Assembly (NCBI GenBank): GCA_036508635.1
Contig: DATCGY010000220.1
Location: 1-17,081, forward strand
Direction: 5' to 3'
Length of the DNA: 17,081 nt
Source: FEN-727 sp036508635
GTDB taxonomy: Bacteria; Actinomycetota; Geothermincolia; Fen-727; Anoxymicrobiaceae
How positions within the stretch are numbered: the stretch's first letter is position 1; each line of letters opens with the position of its first letter. The notes under the pieces are model-generated. The model was given only the letters and a program-made list of their open reading frames with translations, searched no databases and was not told where the DNA came from. Both the position numbers and the translations under genes were made by a program. Below are positions 1 through 5,975 of this stretch, one piece after another.

Positions 1-169
1 CGGGCCTCTCTTCGTCAAGGACCTTCAGGAGCATGCTCGTGAAGCCGTAGATGGCGTTTGTCGGCTGCCCTCCCGTGGTCGTCATGGTGTCCGGCAGCGC
101 AAAAAAAGCCCTGTAGGCAAGGCTGTGCCCGTCGATCAACAGGACTTTTCGAGTGTCGTTCATGCTCAT
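1..169 (-). CDS. polA: DNA polymerase I, N-terminal fragment (5'-3' exonuclease start), cut by window edge
   Basis: Partial gene: the first 56 codons of DNA polymerase I, continuing beyond the window's left edge. The reading begins MSMNDTRKVLLIDGHSLAYR and continues with AFFALP, TTTGGQPTNAIYGF and TSMLLKVLDEERP. This is the conserved start of the PolA 5'-3' exonuclease (FEN) domain; the D of LLIDG is a metal-binding acidic residue in that family. The enzyme removes RNA primers and fills gaps in replication and repair. Two ATGs fit: 169 and 163 (second Met). Neither has a strong Shine-Dalgarno site, and upstream in-frame codons offer no better start. It is transcribed divergently from the tRNA-Leu gene at 316. 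The polymerase domain is not visible. Recognition is from the conserved N-terminal motif; start choice is uncertain by two codons. Confidence 0.9.
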   Translation of the reverse strand, partial: MSMNDTRKVLLIDGHSLAYRAFFALPDTMTTTGGQPTNAIYGFTSMLLKVLDEERP

Positions 170-253
170 CCGAATCTCATTGCCAGAGGCTCGCACCACA
201 TGTATCCAAAAACAAGCGTCGAACCGTAATGGCACGGAACGCCGATTGCTTGC

Positions 254-262
254 TGTTATAAT
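254..262 (+). promoter_or_regulatory. Extended -10 promoter for tRNA-Leu
   Basis: A TG at 254-255, one base, then a perfect TATAAT at 257-262 form an extended -10 element. No good -35 hexamer lies 16-18 bases upstream, which is acceptable for extended -10 promoters. Predicted transcription start is about 268-270, giving a leader of roughly 47 nt before the tRNA at 316. The assignment is from motif and position only. Confidence 0.6.
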
Positions 263-315
263 ATCCTAAGAAACACCATGCGGAGGAATGGCGTACGTCA
301 TACCCACGCAGACGC

Positions 316-402
316 GCCGAAGTGGCGGAATGGTAGACGCGCTGGTCTCAAAAACCAGTGGGGTAACACCCCGTGCCGGTTCGAGTCCGGCCTTCGGCAC
401 CA
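316..402 (+). tRNA. tRNA-Leu, anticodon CAA, with encoded CCA
   Basis: A full cloverleaf can be drawn. The acceptor arm pairs GCCGAAG (316-322) with CTTCGGC (392-398), followed by discriminator A399 and encoded CCA (400-402). The anticodon stem CTGGT/ACCAG encloses the loop CTCAAAA, giving anticodon CAA, which reads the leucine codon UUG. The long variable arm (GGGGTAACACCCC) is the class II form expected of tRNA-Leu, and the T arm has GGTTCGAGTCC. Length is 87 nt with CCA. It is the only convincing RNA gene here and the only gene on the plus strand. UUG also serves as a start codon for several genes in this window, but initiation uses initiator tRNA, so the two are unrelated. Confidence 0.97.
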
Positions 403-431
403 CCCCTGATCTCGCGAGTAGTTGCCCCCTG

Positions 432-445
432 TTTTTTGTCTTTTT
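432..445 (+). terminator. T-rich tract after tRNA-Leu, possible terminator
   Basis: TTTTTTGTCTTTTT follows the tRNA by about 30 bases in the short convergent gap before the membrane-protein gene on the other strand. I see no convincing GC-rich hairpin just before it; only the short palindrome CTCGCGAG lies nearby. A weak terminator for the tRNA transcript is the simplest reading, but it is not firmly supported. Confidence 0.3.
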
Positions 446-455
446 CAGACCTTTG

Positions 456-716
456 TCAGGCTTTGGCTTTCTGGTCGCTCGCGGGGAGGGGCCTGAGGAT
501 GTAAATGATGATGATGCCCAGGACCGGTATGAAGAAGCCGATGATGAACCACCACTGCATGCTGCGCCCTTTTCTAGCGGCAACCGCACCGGCCCACGTT
601 CCGAAGATGATCGCTACGATCAGTGATCCGAACAGGACATACGTCCACCCACTGGACCAGCTGGGTCCTACCGACCCAACGCATACCATCCCGAGCGACG
701 CAAGGGCTGCGAACAT
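456..716 (-). CDS. Small multi-pass membrane protein, function unknown
   Basis: An 86-residue protein with two clear hydrophobic helices (about residues 26-47 and 53-74) and a weaker N-terminal hydrophobic stretch (about 1-18) that may be a third helix or an uncleaved signal. Between the two clear helices is the basic loop AARKGRS, which by the positive-inside rule should face the cytoplasm. The second clear helix has WWFIIGFFIPVLGIIIIYIL, and the tail is short and Lys-rich. This KGRS-then-helix layout occurs in many small uncharacterised membrane proteins of Actinobacteria and Firmicutes. The ATG at 716 follows GGAGGT by 4 bases, which supports translation. It is isolated: 150 nt separate it from the zinc-ribbon gene upstream, and it converges on the tRNA gene. 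I cannot assign a function. Confidence 0.75.
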   Translation of the reverse strand: MFAALASLGMVCVGSVGPSWSSGWTYVLFGSLIVAIIFGTWAGAVAARKGRSMQWWFIIGFFIPVLGIIIIYILRPLPASDQKAKA

Positions 717-866
717 TTGGACCTCCGTACGTGAGAAATTGATTTCACGAAGATGATATCAGAGATGGCTATCCCGCTGTAGATGCCGGAGGACTACGAT
801 ATTAGGAAACTCTCCTGGCCTGACGATCGAGCGCCGGCGCAGGAATTCATCGGAACGGTTGAGTGA

Positions 867-1151
867 CTAGCTTTCGGGGGTCTCTTCGAAGGTTTGGCCG
901 CTTTTTACGCCATACTCGCCGATATCCACCGGCGGCACTTCGGCATCGGATGCAAGCCATCCGTCATGACGCTCTTCAAAGGTCGGCGCATCATCCGAGA
1001 AGCTCGATGGGTACTTGGTCAGATAGCCCTCGGATTCTGGCACCGCGACAGGGAAGTCGTCCTCTTCGAAGACGATCTCGGCAAAGCACAGGTTGCAATA
1101 CTTCGCGGAGTCCGGGTTCTCCGCTCCACAAGCGGGACAGAATATCGCCAC
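867..1151 (-). CDS. Small zinc-ribbon protein with acidic tail, function unknown
   Basis: Starts MAIFCPACGAEN if the GTG at 1151 is used; this has a perfect GGAGGT (1159-1164) 7 bases upstream. An ATG at 1175 would add eight residues but would lie in the arm of the preceding hairpin and lacks a ribosome site, so I prefer the GTG. The 94-residue product has one zinc ribbon near the N-terminus, CPACGAENPDSAKYCNLC (Cys-X2-Cys-X10-Cys-X2-Cys), followed by an acidic, probably disordered tail rich in Asp, Glu, Pro and Ser. Zinc-ribbon domains of this type (zinc_ribbon_2-like) occur in many small bacterial proteins and give no specific function. It is the next gene after trpB2 on the same strand, separated by 114 nt that contain a strong hairpin, so co-transcription is uncertain. 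Confidence 0.75.
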   Translation of the reverse strand: MAIFCPACGAENPDSAKYCNLCFAEIVFEEDDFPVAVPESEGYLTKYPSSFSDDAPTFEERHDGWLASDAEVPPVDIGEYGVKSGQTFEETPES

Positions 1152-1174
1152 TCCCGCCACCTCCATGTCGTGCA

Positions 1175-1205
1175 CGTGGGCGCAATAAAATATACCGCGC
1201 CCACG
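1175..1205 (-). other. 9-bp perfect GC-rich stem-loop between trpB2 and the zinc-ribbon gene
   Basis: CGTGGGCGC (1175-1183) pairs perfectly with GCGCCCACG (1197-1205) around a 13-base AT-rich loop. It sits upstream of the zinc-ribbon ribosome site (1159-1164) and about 60 bases past the trpB2 stop. Neither strand has a T-run after the stem, so it is not a standard intrinsic terminator. Possible roles are a 3' stabiliser of trpB2 mRNA, a processing site, a factor-dependent termination site, or a protein operator. No evidence separates these. Confidence 0.55.
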
Positions 1206-1265
1206 CTCCAGACGATTCTTAACAAGGCCTTTCAGCTCTTGTTTCGGTATTTTCCAGTACCAACG

Positions 1266-2576
1266 TTAGTCTACCAGATTGCCCGCCAGATACTCATCAT
1301 AGCCTCCCAGGTCAAGCAGCCCGTGGCCGCTTAGGTTGAAGAGTATTGTCTTGCTCTCGCCGCTCTCCTTGCACTTGAGCGCCTCGTCGATGGCGCACTT
1401 CACCGCGTGTGACGTCTCCGGCGCGATTATCATCCCCTCCGTGCGTGCGAACGTCATCGCGGCGTCGAAGACCTGGGTCTGGGGGTATGCCACAGCTTCC
1501 ATATAACCGTCATGCACGAGCTTGGAGACGAGCGGAGAAGCACCGTGATAGCGCAGCCCGCCGGCGTGGATGGGTGAAGGAACGAATTTATGCCCGAGCG
1601 TATACATCATGACAATAGGCGCAAGGCCTGCCTCGTCGCCGCAATCGTATTCGTATTTGCCCTCTGTGAGCGTTGGGCAACTCTGCGGCTCCACCGCGAC
1701 GATTCGAACGTCTTTTCCATCGAACTTGTCCTTAACGAACGGGAATGAGATCCCGGCGAAGTTACTACCACCGCCAACGCATCCGATGACCACATCAGGG
1801 TACTCGTCGACCTTCTCGAGCTGAGCTTTGGCCTCAAGTCCAACGATGGTCTGATGCATGCAGACGTGGTTCAGCACGCTCCCGAGAGAGTACTTGGTGT
1901 CGTCGCGCTTGAGCGCCATCTCCACGGCCTCGCTGATGGCGATCCCAAGGCTGCCAGGGCAATTCGGGTCCTCGGCGAGGACGGCGCGCCCGGACTCCGT
2001 CTCGTTCGTGGGGCTTGCATGCACTGTCGCGCCCCACACTTCCATCATCGCGCGCCGGTAAGGCTTCTGCTCGAAGCTGACCTTAACCATGTACACCTCG
2101 AGCTCTATCCCGAAGAACTTGCACCCAAGCGAGAGCGCGCTTCCCCATTGGCCCGCCCCGGTCTCTGTACAGATGCGCTTGACCCCTTCCATCTTGTTAT
2201 AGTATGCCTGCGGTATAGCCGTGTTGGGCTTGTGGCTCCCCGCCGGACTGACGCTCTCGTTCTTGTAGAAGATCTTTGCCGGTGTATCGAGCTCTTTCTC
2301 GAGCCTGTACGCACGATGGAGCGGGCTCGGGCGGAAGAGCTTGTAGACGTGCTGGACCTCATCGGGAATCTCTATGTAGCGCTCCTGGCTCATCTCCTGC
2401 TTTATCAGCTCCATGGGGAATAGGGGAATAAAATCCTCGGGGCCCGCCGGCTCCTTCGTCATGGGGCTCAGAGGCGGATCCAGCGGTTCGGGGAGGTCCG
2501 CCTGGATGTTGTACCAGGAAGTCGGCATCTCGCTCTCGTCGAGCATTACCCTGTACGGCGTCACTTTGCTTCCCAT
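1266..2576 (-). CDS. trpB: Tryptophan synthase beta chain, TrpB2 type
   Basis: PLP enzyme for the final step of tryptophan synthesis, joining indole and serine. At 436 residues it is longer than standard TrpB (about 400) and has the extended N-terminus of the TrpB2 family (TIGR01415 style). Visible motifs are the PLP lysine in SHKPNTA (K116), the ETGAGQWG loop with catalytic Glu at about 138 (classic TrpB1 has QHG), CVGGGSN (about 266-272) for the cofactor phosphate, and SGHGLLDLGGY near the C-terminus. The ATG at 2576 has AAGGAG (2585-2590) 8 bases upstream. No trpA or other trp gene is in the window. TrpB2 proteins are known to work poorly with TrpA in some organisms and have been proposed as indole-salvage or stand-alone enzymes; which applies here is not visible. 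The leader before it carries Trp codons and a terminator, strong evidence that expression responds to tryptophan supply. Confidence 0.96.
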   Translation of the reverse strand: MGSKVTPYRVMLDESEMPTSWYNIQADLPEPLDPPLSPMTKEPAGPEDFIPLFPMELIKQEMSQERYIEIPDEVQHVYKLFRPSPLHRAYRLEKELDTPAKIFYKNESVSPAGSHKPNTAIPQAYYNKMEGVKRICTETGAGQWGSALSLGCKFFGIELEVYMVKVSFEQKPYRRAMMEVWGATVHASPTNETESGRAVLAEDPNCPGSLGIAISEAVEMALKRDDTKYSLGSVLNHVCMHQTIVGLEAKAQLEKVDEYPDVVIGCVGGGSNFAGISFPFVKDKFDGKDVRIVAVEPQSCPTLTEGKYEYDCGDEAGLAPIVMMYTLGHKFVPSPIHAGGLRYHGASPLVSKLVHDGYMEAVAYPQTQVFDAAMTFARTEGMIIAPETSHAVKCAIDEALKCKESGESKTILFNLSGHGLLDLGGYDEYLAGNLVD

Positions 2577-2614
2577 CTCAATCTCTCCTTTCTAGAGATC
2601 CTGCTGTCAAAACT

Positions 2615-2641
2615 AAAAAACCCGGTCCTCCGCGACCGGGT
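2615..2641 (-). terminator. Intrinsic terminator of the trp attenuator (segments 5:6)
   Basis: On the minus strand CCCGGTC (2640-2634) pairs with GACCGGG (2627-2621) around a 6-base loop. A2641 pairs with T2620 as an eighth pair, and six T residues (2620-2615) follow. It lies only 25 bases upstream of the trpB2 ribosome site, so termination here prevents trpB2 expression. Its 5' arm and loop are also the partner of the antiterminator segment at 2662-2655. It would also stop transcripts arriving from cmk. Confidence 0.93.
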
Positions 2642-2726
2642 CCAGAAGCACACTGGCCGCGGGAATCAATTTAGTCCCACGGCCTATTCGTTTAATCGGC
2701 AGCGTGGAACTCCCTAGGAGCCCCAC
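2615..2726 (-). promoter_or_regulatory. Six-segment tryptophan attenuator (alternative hairpins)
   Basis: Six segments in the minus-strand RNA can pair in two exclusive registers. Segment 1, the last Trp codons and end of the leader ORF (2726-2717), pairs with segment 2 (2713-2704): 10 bp with two G-U, loop UAG. Segment 2 (2710-2703, extended by 2700-2698) pairs with segment 3 (2684-2674): 8+3 bp, one G-U. Segment 3 (2684-2675) pairs with segment 4 (2664-2655): 10 bp, one G-U, 10-base loop. Segment 4 (2662-2655) pairs with segment 5 (2637-2630): 8 bp, one G-U. Segments 5:6 are the terminator. A ribosome stalled on the Trp codons would mask 1 and leave 2 free, giving 2:3 and 4:5, hence read-through. 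A ribosome at the UAG stop would also mask 2, giving 3:4 and the terminator. With no ribosome, 1:2, 3:4 and 5:6 form and transcription stops. Pairings are seen; the mechanism is inferred from known trp attenuation. Confidence 0.88.
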
Positions 2727-2767
2727 CACCAGCTATTCAGCTTGTTAGACACTGCCGTTGCTTTCAT
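2714..2767 (-). CDS. trpL: Tryptophan leader peptide, three tandem Trp codons
   Basis: A 17-codon ORF reading MKATAVSNKLNSWWWGS and ending TAG. Three consecutive TGG codons (2731-2723) sit four to six codons before the stop, as in trp operon leader peptides. Tryptophan is normally rare, so WWW in a short ORF directly before a terminator and a tryptophan synthase gene is very unlikely to be chance. There is no Shine-Dalgarno sequence before the ATG; the predicted transcription start of the TTGACA/TAATAT promoter falls at or within about 3 bases of this ATG, so the mRNA is probably leaderless, a form common in Actinobacteria. The peptide probably has no function of its own; its translation senses charged tRNA-Trp. 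It is too short for ordinary gene calling. Confidence 0.92.
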   Translation of the reverse strand: MKATAVSNKLNSWWWGS

Positions 2768-2775
2768 AGTAGGTG

Positions 2776-2805
2776 ATATTACGTCAATATCTCGGGGTCT
2801 GTCAA
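2776..2805 (-). promoter_or_regulatory. Promoter of the trpL-trpB2 unit
   Basis: Minus-strand TTGACA (2805-2800, perfect -35) and TAATAT (2781-2776, close to TATAAT) are 18 bases apart. The -35 box overlaps the TGA stop of cmk (2804-2802). The expected start point is near 2770-2767, at or just before the leader ATG at 2767. This separates trpB2 transcription from the upstream cmk train. Confidence 0.8.
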
Positions 2806-3503
2806 ACATCCATACAGAGGCCGCGACGCTCCAGCTCACTCGTTATCTCTTGCACAACGTCCTCGATTGTGAGTTCTGTTGTGTCGACACGGAGTGCGTC
2901 ACGGGCCGCGGCAAGAGGGCTGCTCTCTCTTGATGAATCGATCTCGTCCCTCATCGCAATCTCTTGGCGTACCGACGATTCCGTTGTGTCGAGCCCCTTC
3001 TCGGTGAGTTCCGCGTATCGACGCCGGGTGCGCTCTGACTGTGACGCTTCCAGGTACACCTTGAGCGGGGCTTCGGGAAAGACGGTAGTGCCAATATCGC
3101 GACCTTCCACCACCGCCCCCGGTTTCCTGACCAGGGATCGCTGCAACTTGACCATCTCCTCGCGCACACCCTTAACCGCCGATACCGGTGATACGGCTTC
3201 ACCGATCTCCGGCGACCTTATTGCCGAGGAGATGTCGCGTCCATGGACGCTTACTCTTGCGGGTGAATCGGGAGGGAGCTCGAGGTCGAACGACTCTCTC
3301 AATTCTCTTGCGATCTCGGCAAGAGAGGCGTCGTCGTCCAACGAAACGCCTCGTTCGATAGCGAGCAATGTAGCCGCCCTGTACATCGAACCGCTGTCGA
3401 CGAGCGCAAGACCAAGTCTACGTGCGAGCATTATGGCAACCGTGCTCTTGCCCGAAGCCGCGGGGCCGTCAATTGCTATGACCAGCACGGGTTCATCACT
3501 CAT
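2802..3503 (-). CDS. cmk: Cytidylate kinase
   Basis: Phosphorylates CMP and dCMP with ATP in pyrimidine nucleotide supply. The 233-residue length matches bacterial Cmk (about 225). Motifs are the P-loop GPAASGKST at residues 13-21, DSGSMYRA (CMP-binding region), VVEGRDIGTTVFPEA, RRRYAEL, and RDEIDSSRESSPL, the family RD-x2-DS signature. I use the ATG at 3503, which overlaps the aroA stop in an 8-nt ATGAGTGA. The frame is open for 30 more codons upstream, but that part is non-conserved and inside aroA. No strong ribosome site is seen, so coupling to aroA translation is likely. The aroA-cmk order is common in bacteria. Its stop codon overlaps the -35 box of the trp leader promoter. Confidence 0.95.
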   Translation of the reverse strand: MSDEPVLVIAIDGPAASGKSTVAIMLARRLGLALVDSGSMYRAATLLAIERGVSLDDDASLAEIARELRESFDLELPPDSPARVSVHGRDISSAIRSPEIGEAVSPVSAVKGVREEMVKLQRSLVRKPGAVVEGRDIGTTVFPEAPLKVYLEASQSERTRRRYAELTEKGLDTTESSVRQEIAMRDEIDSSRESSPLAAARDALRVDTTELTIEDVVQEITSELERRGLCMDV

Positions 3504-4797
3504 GCGACCGTCCCGACCCGAGCTTCCAGAGCACTTTCTCAAAACCCGGATACGATATCTGAGTCCACTCCCAACCATCGACGACGGTCTCACCCCCAGC
3601 GATGAGCCCGGCCAGCGCCAGCATCATCGCCAGCCTGTGGTCGCGGCTCGCGTACACGCGCGAGCCTTTGAGCTCCGATGGCCCCTCGATCACCATACCG
3701 TCATCGGTCTCCTCTATCTTTGCTCCGAGCTCGCGAAGGGCGGTTACCGTACCGGCAATGCGGTCTGATTCCTTGTTTCGCAGCTCTGAAGCTCCGGAGA
3801 TCTCGGTAATTCCATCGGCACTCGACGCCAGCAGGGCAAGAAGTGTAATCTCATCGATCGCCAGGGCTACATCTTCGGCGGACACCCGAATTCCCTTCAG
3901 TGCCCGGTGCCGTACGATGATATCGCCTGCCGGCTCCCACTCCCCGGAATTCGTCAGTACGGTCTCTATGTCCGCCCCCATCCTCCGGAACAGGTCTATG
4001 AAACCGGTTCTGGTCGGGTTCAACCCGACGGACTTGACGATCACTTCGGAGCCGGGGCAGAGCAGGGCCGCTCCAACCAGGAAAGCCGCGGACGAGGCGT
4101 CGCCAGGGACCGCCATCTCGCGAGCCTCTGGTACGCCGGGATCGACAGCTACCTTCAGCCCTTCCCTGTACACGGCGATGCCCGTGTACTCTAGCAACCG
4201 CTCCGTATGGTCACGAGTGAGCACCGATTCCTTCACGAAAGTGCGACCGGAAGCACCAAGCCCCGCGAGCAGCACCGCGGACTTTACCTGGGCGCTCGGG
4301 ACAATCGGCGAATACTCTATAGCGTGAAGCGACCCTCCCTCGATTCGAAGCGGCGGCCGGCCATTTTCTCCAGCGGTAATCGAAGCCCCCATCAGGCGAA
4401 GAGGTTCGATGACGCGCCCCATCGGCCGACGCTCGAGACTCTCGTCACCCCGGAGCGTCACAGTGACGCGACTGGATGCCAGGGCACCGGACATCAGTCG
4501 CATGGTCGTGCCTGAATTGCCGGCGTACAGGGGACCCTTGGGCTGGAGAAACCCCCTTTTCGCGCGTCCCTCTATTAAAAGAGCTTCACCATCTCTGGTA
4601 ACGCCGACGCCCAGTGCGCGAAGGACGGCAAGGGTGCTGGCGCAATCCTCAGCAAGGCTGAAGCCCCTTACCCTCGATACGCCTCGAGCCATGGCGCCGA
4701 CTATGGCTGCGCGATGCGATATCGACTTGTCTCCGGGGACGGATACCGTTCCCCTTAGGGCCCCGCCTCTCTGAAACGACGCTTCCATCCCGCTCAC
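3496..4797 (-). CDS. aroA: EPSP synthase (3-phosphoshikimate 1-carboxyvinyltransferase), class II-like
   Basis: Sixth step of the shikimate pathway: phosphoenolpyruvate plus shikimate-3-phosphate to EPSP. The 433-residue protein has the two-domain EPSP motifs GDKSISHR (residues 22-29), GNSGTTMRLMSG (PEP site), SAQVKSA, NPTRTGF, LRNKESDRI and DHRLAMM. It contains all four signatures used to define class II EPSP synthases: RDHTE, GDKS, SAQVK and N-x-T-R. The PEP loop keeps Gly in NSGTT, unlike the Ala of the CP4 enzyme, so glyphosate tolerance cannot be assumed. The ORF starts at GTG 4797, overlapping the tyrA stop (GTGA). An ATG three codons in (4788) is the alternative and is better spaced from GGAGGG. 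It is in the tyrA-aroA-cmk run. Confidence 0.96.
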   Translation of the reverse strand: MSGMEASFQRGGALRGTVSVPGDKSISHRAAIVGAMARGVSRVRGFSLAEDCASTLAVLRALGVGVTRDGEALLIEGRAKRGFLQPKGPLYAGNSGTTMRLMSGALASSRVTVTLRGDESLERRPMGRVIEPLRLMGASITAGENGRPPLRIEGGSLHAIEYSPIVPSAQVKSAVLLAGLGASGRTFVKESVLTRDHTERLLEYTGIAVYREGLKVAVDPGVPEAREMAVPGDASSAAFLVGAALLCPGSEVIVKSVGLNPTRTGFIDLFRRMGADIETVLTNSGEWEPAGDIIVRHRALKGIRVSAEDVALAIDEITLLALLASSADGITEISGASELRNKESDRIAGTVTALRELGAKIEETDDGMVIEGPSELKGSRVYASRDHRLAMMLALAGLIAGGETVVDGWEWTQISYPGFEKVLWKLGSGRSHE

Positions 4798-5915
4798 GCC
4801 CTCCAGAAAGTGGCGCGGTATCCGAGCTCTGAGAGCATGTCGCTCACACCACGCGCCTGTCGCTTGCCGAGTATCTTGAGCGTCATGATCCCTGTCTCAC
4901 CCTCCAGCGGATGGACGATACCGATGTCCTCGATATTGACTCCCATGGCTCCGACCGCGGTTGATATCTTGCTGATGACACCCGGCTCGTCGGGAACGGA
5001 GAGCGTCACGTCGTACATCTGTTCCAGTTCCTGCCCGGATTTCAGCGATAGCTCCCCGCGCGCGCGACGCGCGTTTTCGAACAGCTCCCGAAGCGCGTCG
5101 GTATCCGCCGACTCCATCAGGACTACGAGCTCGTCGACCCTGTTCCTGTAGTCGACCAGCCTCTCCACGATGAAATCCCGGTTCGCCGAGCATATGTCAG
5201 TCCAGACGTCCGGGTTACTCGCGGCAATGCGCGTCATGTCGCGGAATCCGCCTGCTGCCACGGTGAATAAGCCCTGGATCTCGTCGCGCTGCCGGCTCGC
5301 CATATCCATGAGGAGAAGTGAGAGCAGGTGTGGCACGTGGCTCACAGTCGCCATCGCACGGTCGTGCGTCTCGGGATCTATCGATATGACTCGCGCACCG
5401 AGATCGGTGAGAACACCGTGAAGCATCCTGAACGACTCGGCGTCGGTATTTTCCGTCGGAGTCAGTATGAAATAAGCGCCCCGGTACAGGTCTGGTCGTG
5501 CGGACTCGACCCCCGACTGCTCGGAGCCGGACATCGGATGGCCACCGATGTAGTTGACCCCTGCCGGTAATCTGGATTCTATATCAGCCGTGATCTCCTG
5601 CTTGGCGGAGCCAAGGTCAGAAACCACCGTTCCCACTTCGAGCGAGCCGGTTATTGTGGAGAACGCCTCCGCGATGGACCCCGTGGGTGTCGCGAGGAAA
5701 ACGAGTCCCGCCCCCGCGACCGCTTCCTGTGGCCTGTCGCAGACTTCATCGGCTATGCCGAGCTTACGAGCGACGTCCCTGACCTCAGAGAGCGAATCAT
5801 AACAGGCTACGGTCCCAACCGCCGGGCTGGCCTTGAGCGCCATTGCGAGCGACCCGCCCATCAGCCCCGTGCCTATTACAGCAACTTTCTCGAACCTCTT
5901 TGAAACAGCACTCAT
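4794..5915 (-). CDS. tyrA: Prephenate dehydrogenase with C-terminal ACT domain
   Basis: Oxidative decarboxylation of prephenate to 4-hydroxyphenylpyruvate in tyrosine synthesis. The N-terminal Rossmann fold has VIGTGLMGGSLA (NAD(P) binding), then DLGSAKQEI, GGHPMSGSEQSGVE (substrate region with conserved His) and VSHVPHLLS. A linker leads to a C-terminal ACT domain of about 75 residues containing YDVTLSVPDEPGVISKI and VNIEDIGI; ACT domains commonly bind amino acids, here plausibly tyrosine feedback. Length is 373 residues from ATG 5915, which has a GAGGGA ribosome site about 5 bases upstream; a TTG one codon earlier (5918) is less well spaced. It overlaps the next gene aroA by 4 nt. The 160 nt before it contain a long inverted repeat. 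Confidence 0.95.
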   Translation of the reverse strand: MSAVSKRFEKVAVIGTGLMGGSLAMALKASPAVGTVACYDSLSEVRDVARKLGIADEVCDRPQEAVAGAGLVFLATPTGSIAEAFSTITGSLEVGTVVSDLGSAKQEITADIESRLPAGVNYIGGHPMSGSEQSGVESARPDLYRGAYFILTPTENTDAESFRMLHGVLTDLGARVISIDPETHDRAMATVSHVPHLLSLLLMDMASRQRDEIQGLFTVAAGGFRDMTRIAASNPDVWTDICSANRDFIVERLVDYRNRVDELVVLMESADTDALRELFENARRARGELSLKSGQELEQMYDVTLSVPDEPGVISKISTAVGAMGVNIEDIGIVHPLEGETGIMTLKILGKRQARGVSDMLSELGYRATFWRA

Positions 5916-5975
5916 CAAAATCCCTCGGGATAATCAATAAAGTCGGATAAATAGATATTAACCCATCGTCCATAG

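Noticed and set aside
813..844. Palindrome GCGCCGGCGC (831-840) flanked by TCCTG/CAGGA as a terminator after the zinc-ribbon gene
   Set aside because: The flanking stem is only 5 bp around a poorly paired interior and no T-run follows.
717..866. Extra gene or RNA in the 150-nt gap between the zinc-ribbon and membrane-protein genes
   Set aside because: No convincing ORF, tRNA, promoter or terminator beyond the ribosome site of the membrane-protein gene.
3504..3593. 30-codon N-terminal extension of cmk
   Set aside because: It lies wholly within the aroA 3' end and is not family-like; ATG 3503 gives the standard Cmk start.
2773..3768. Plus-strand ORF of 331 codons opposite cmk and aroA
   Set aside because: Ser/Arg-rich antisense shadow of strongly recognised genes; no motif or ribosome site. 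The same applies to the other long plus-strand ORFs over tyrA, aroF, trpS and xerD.
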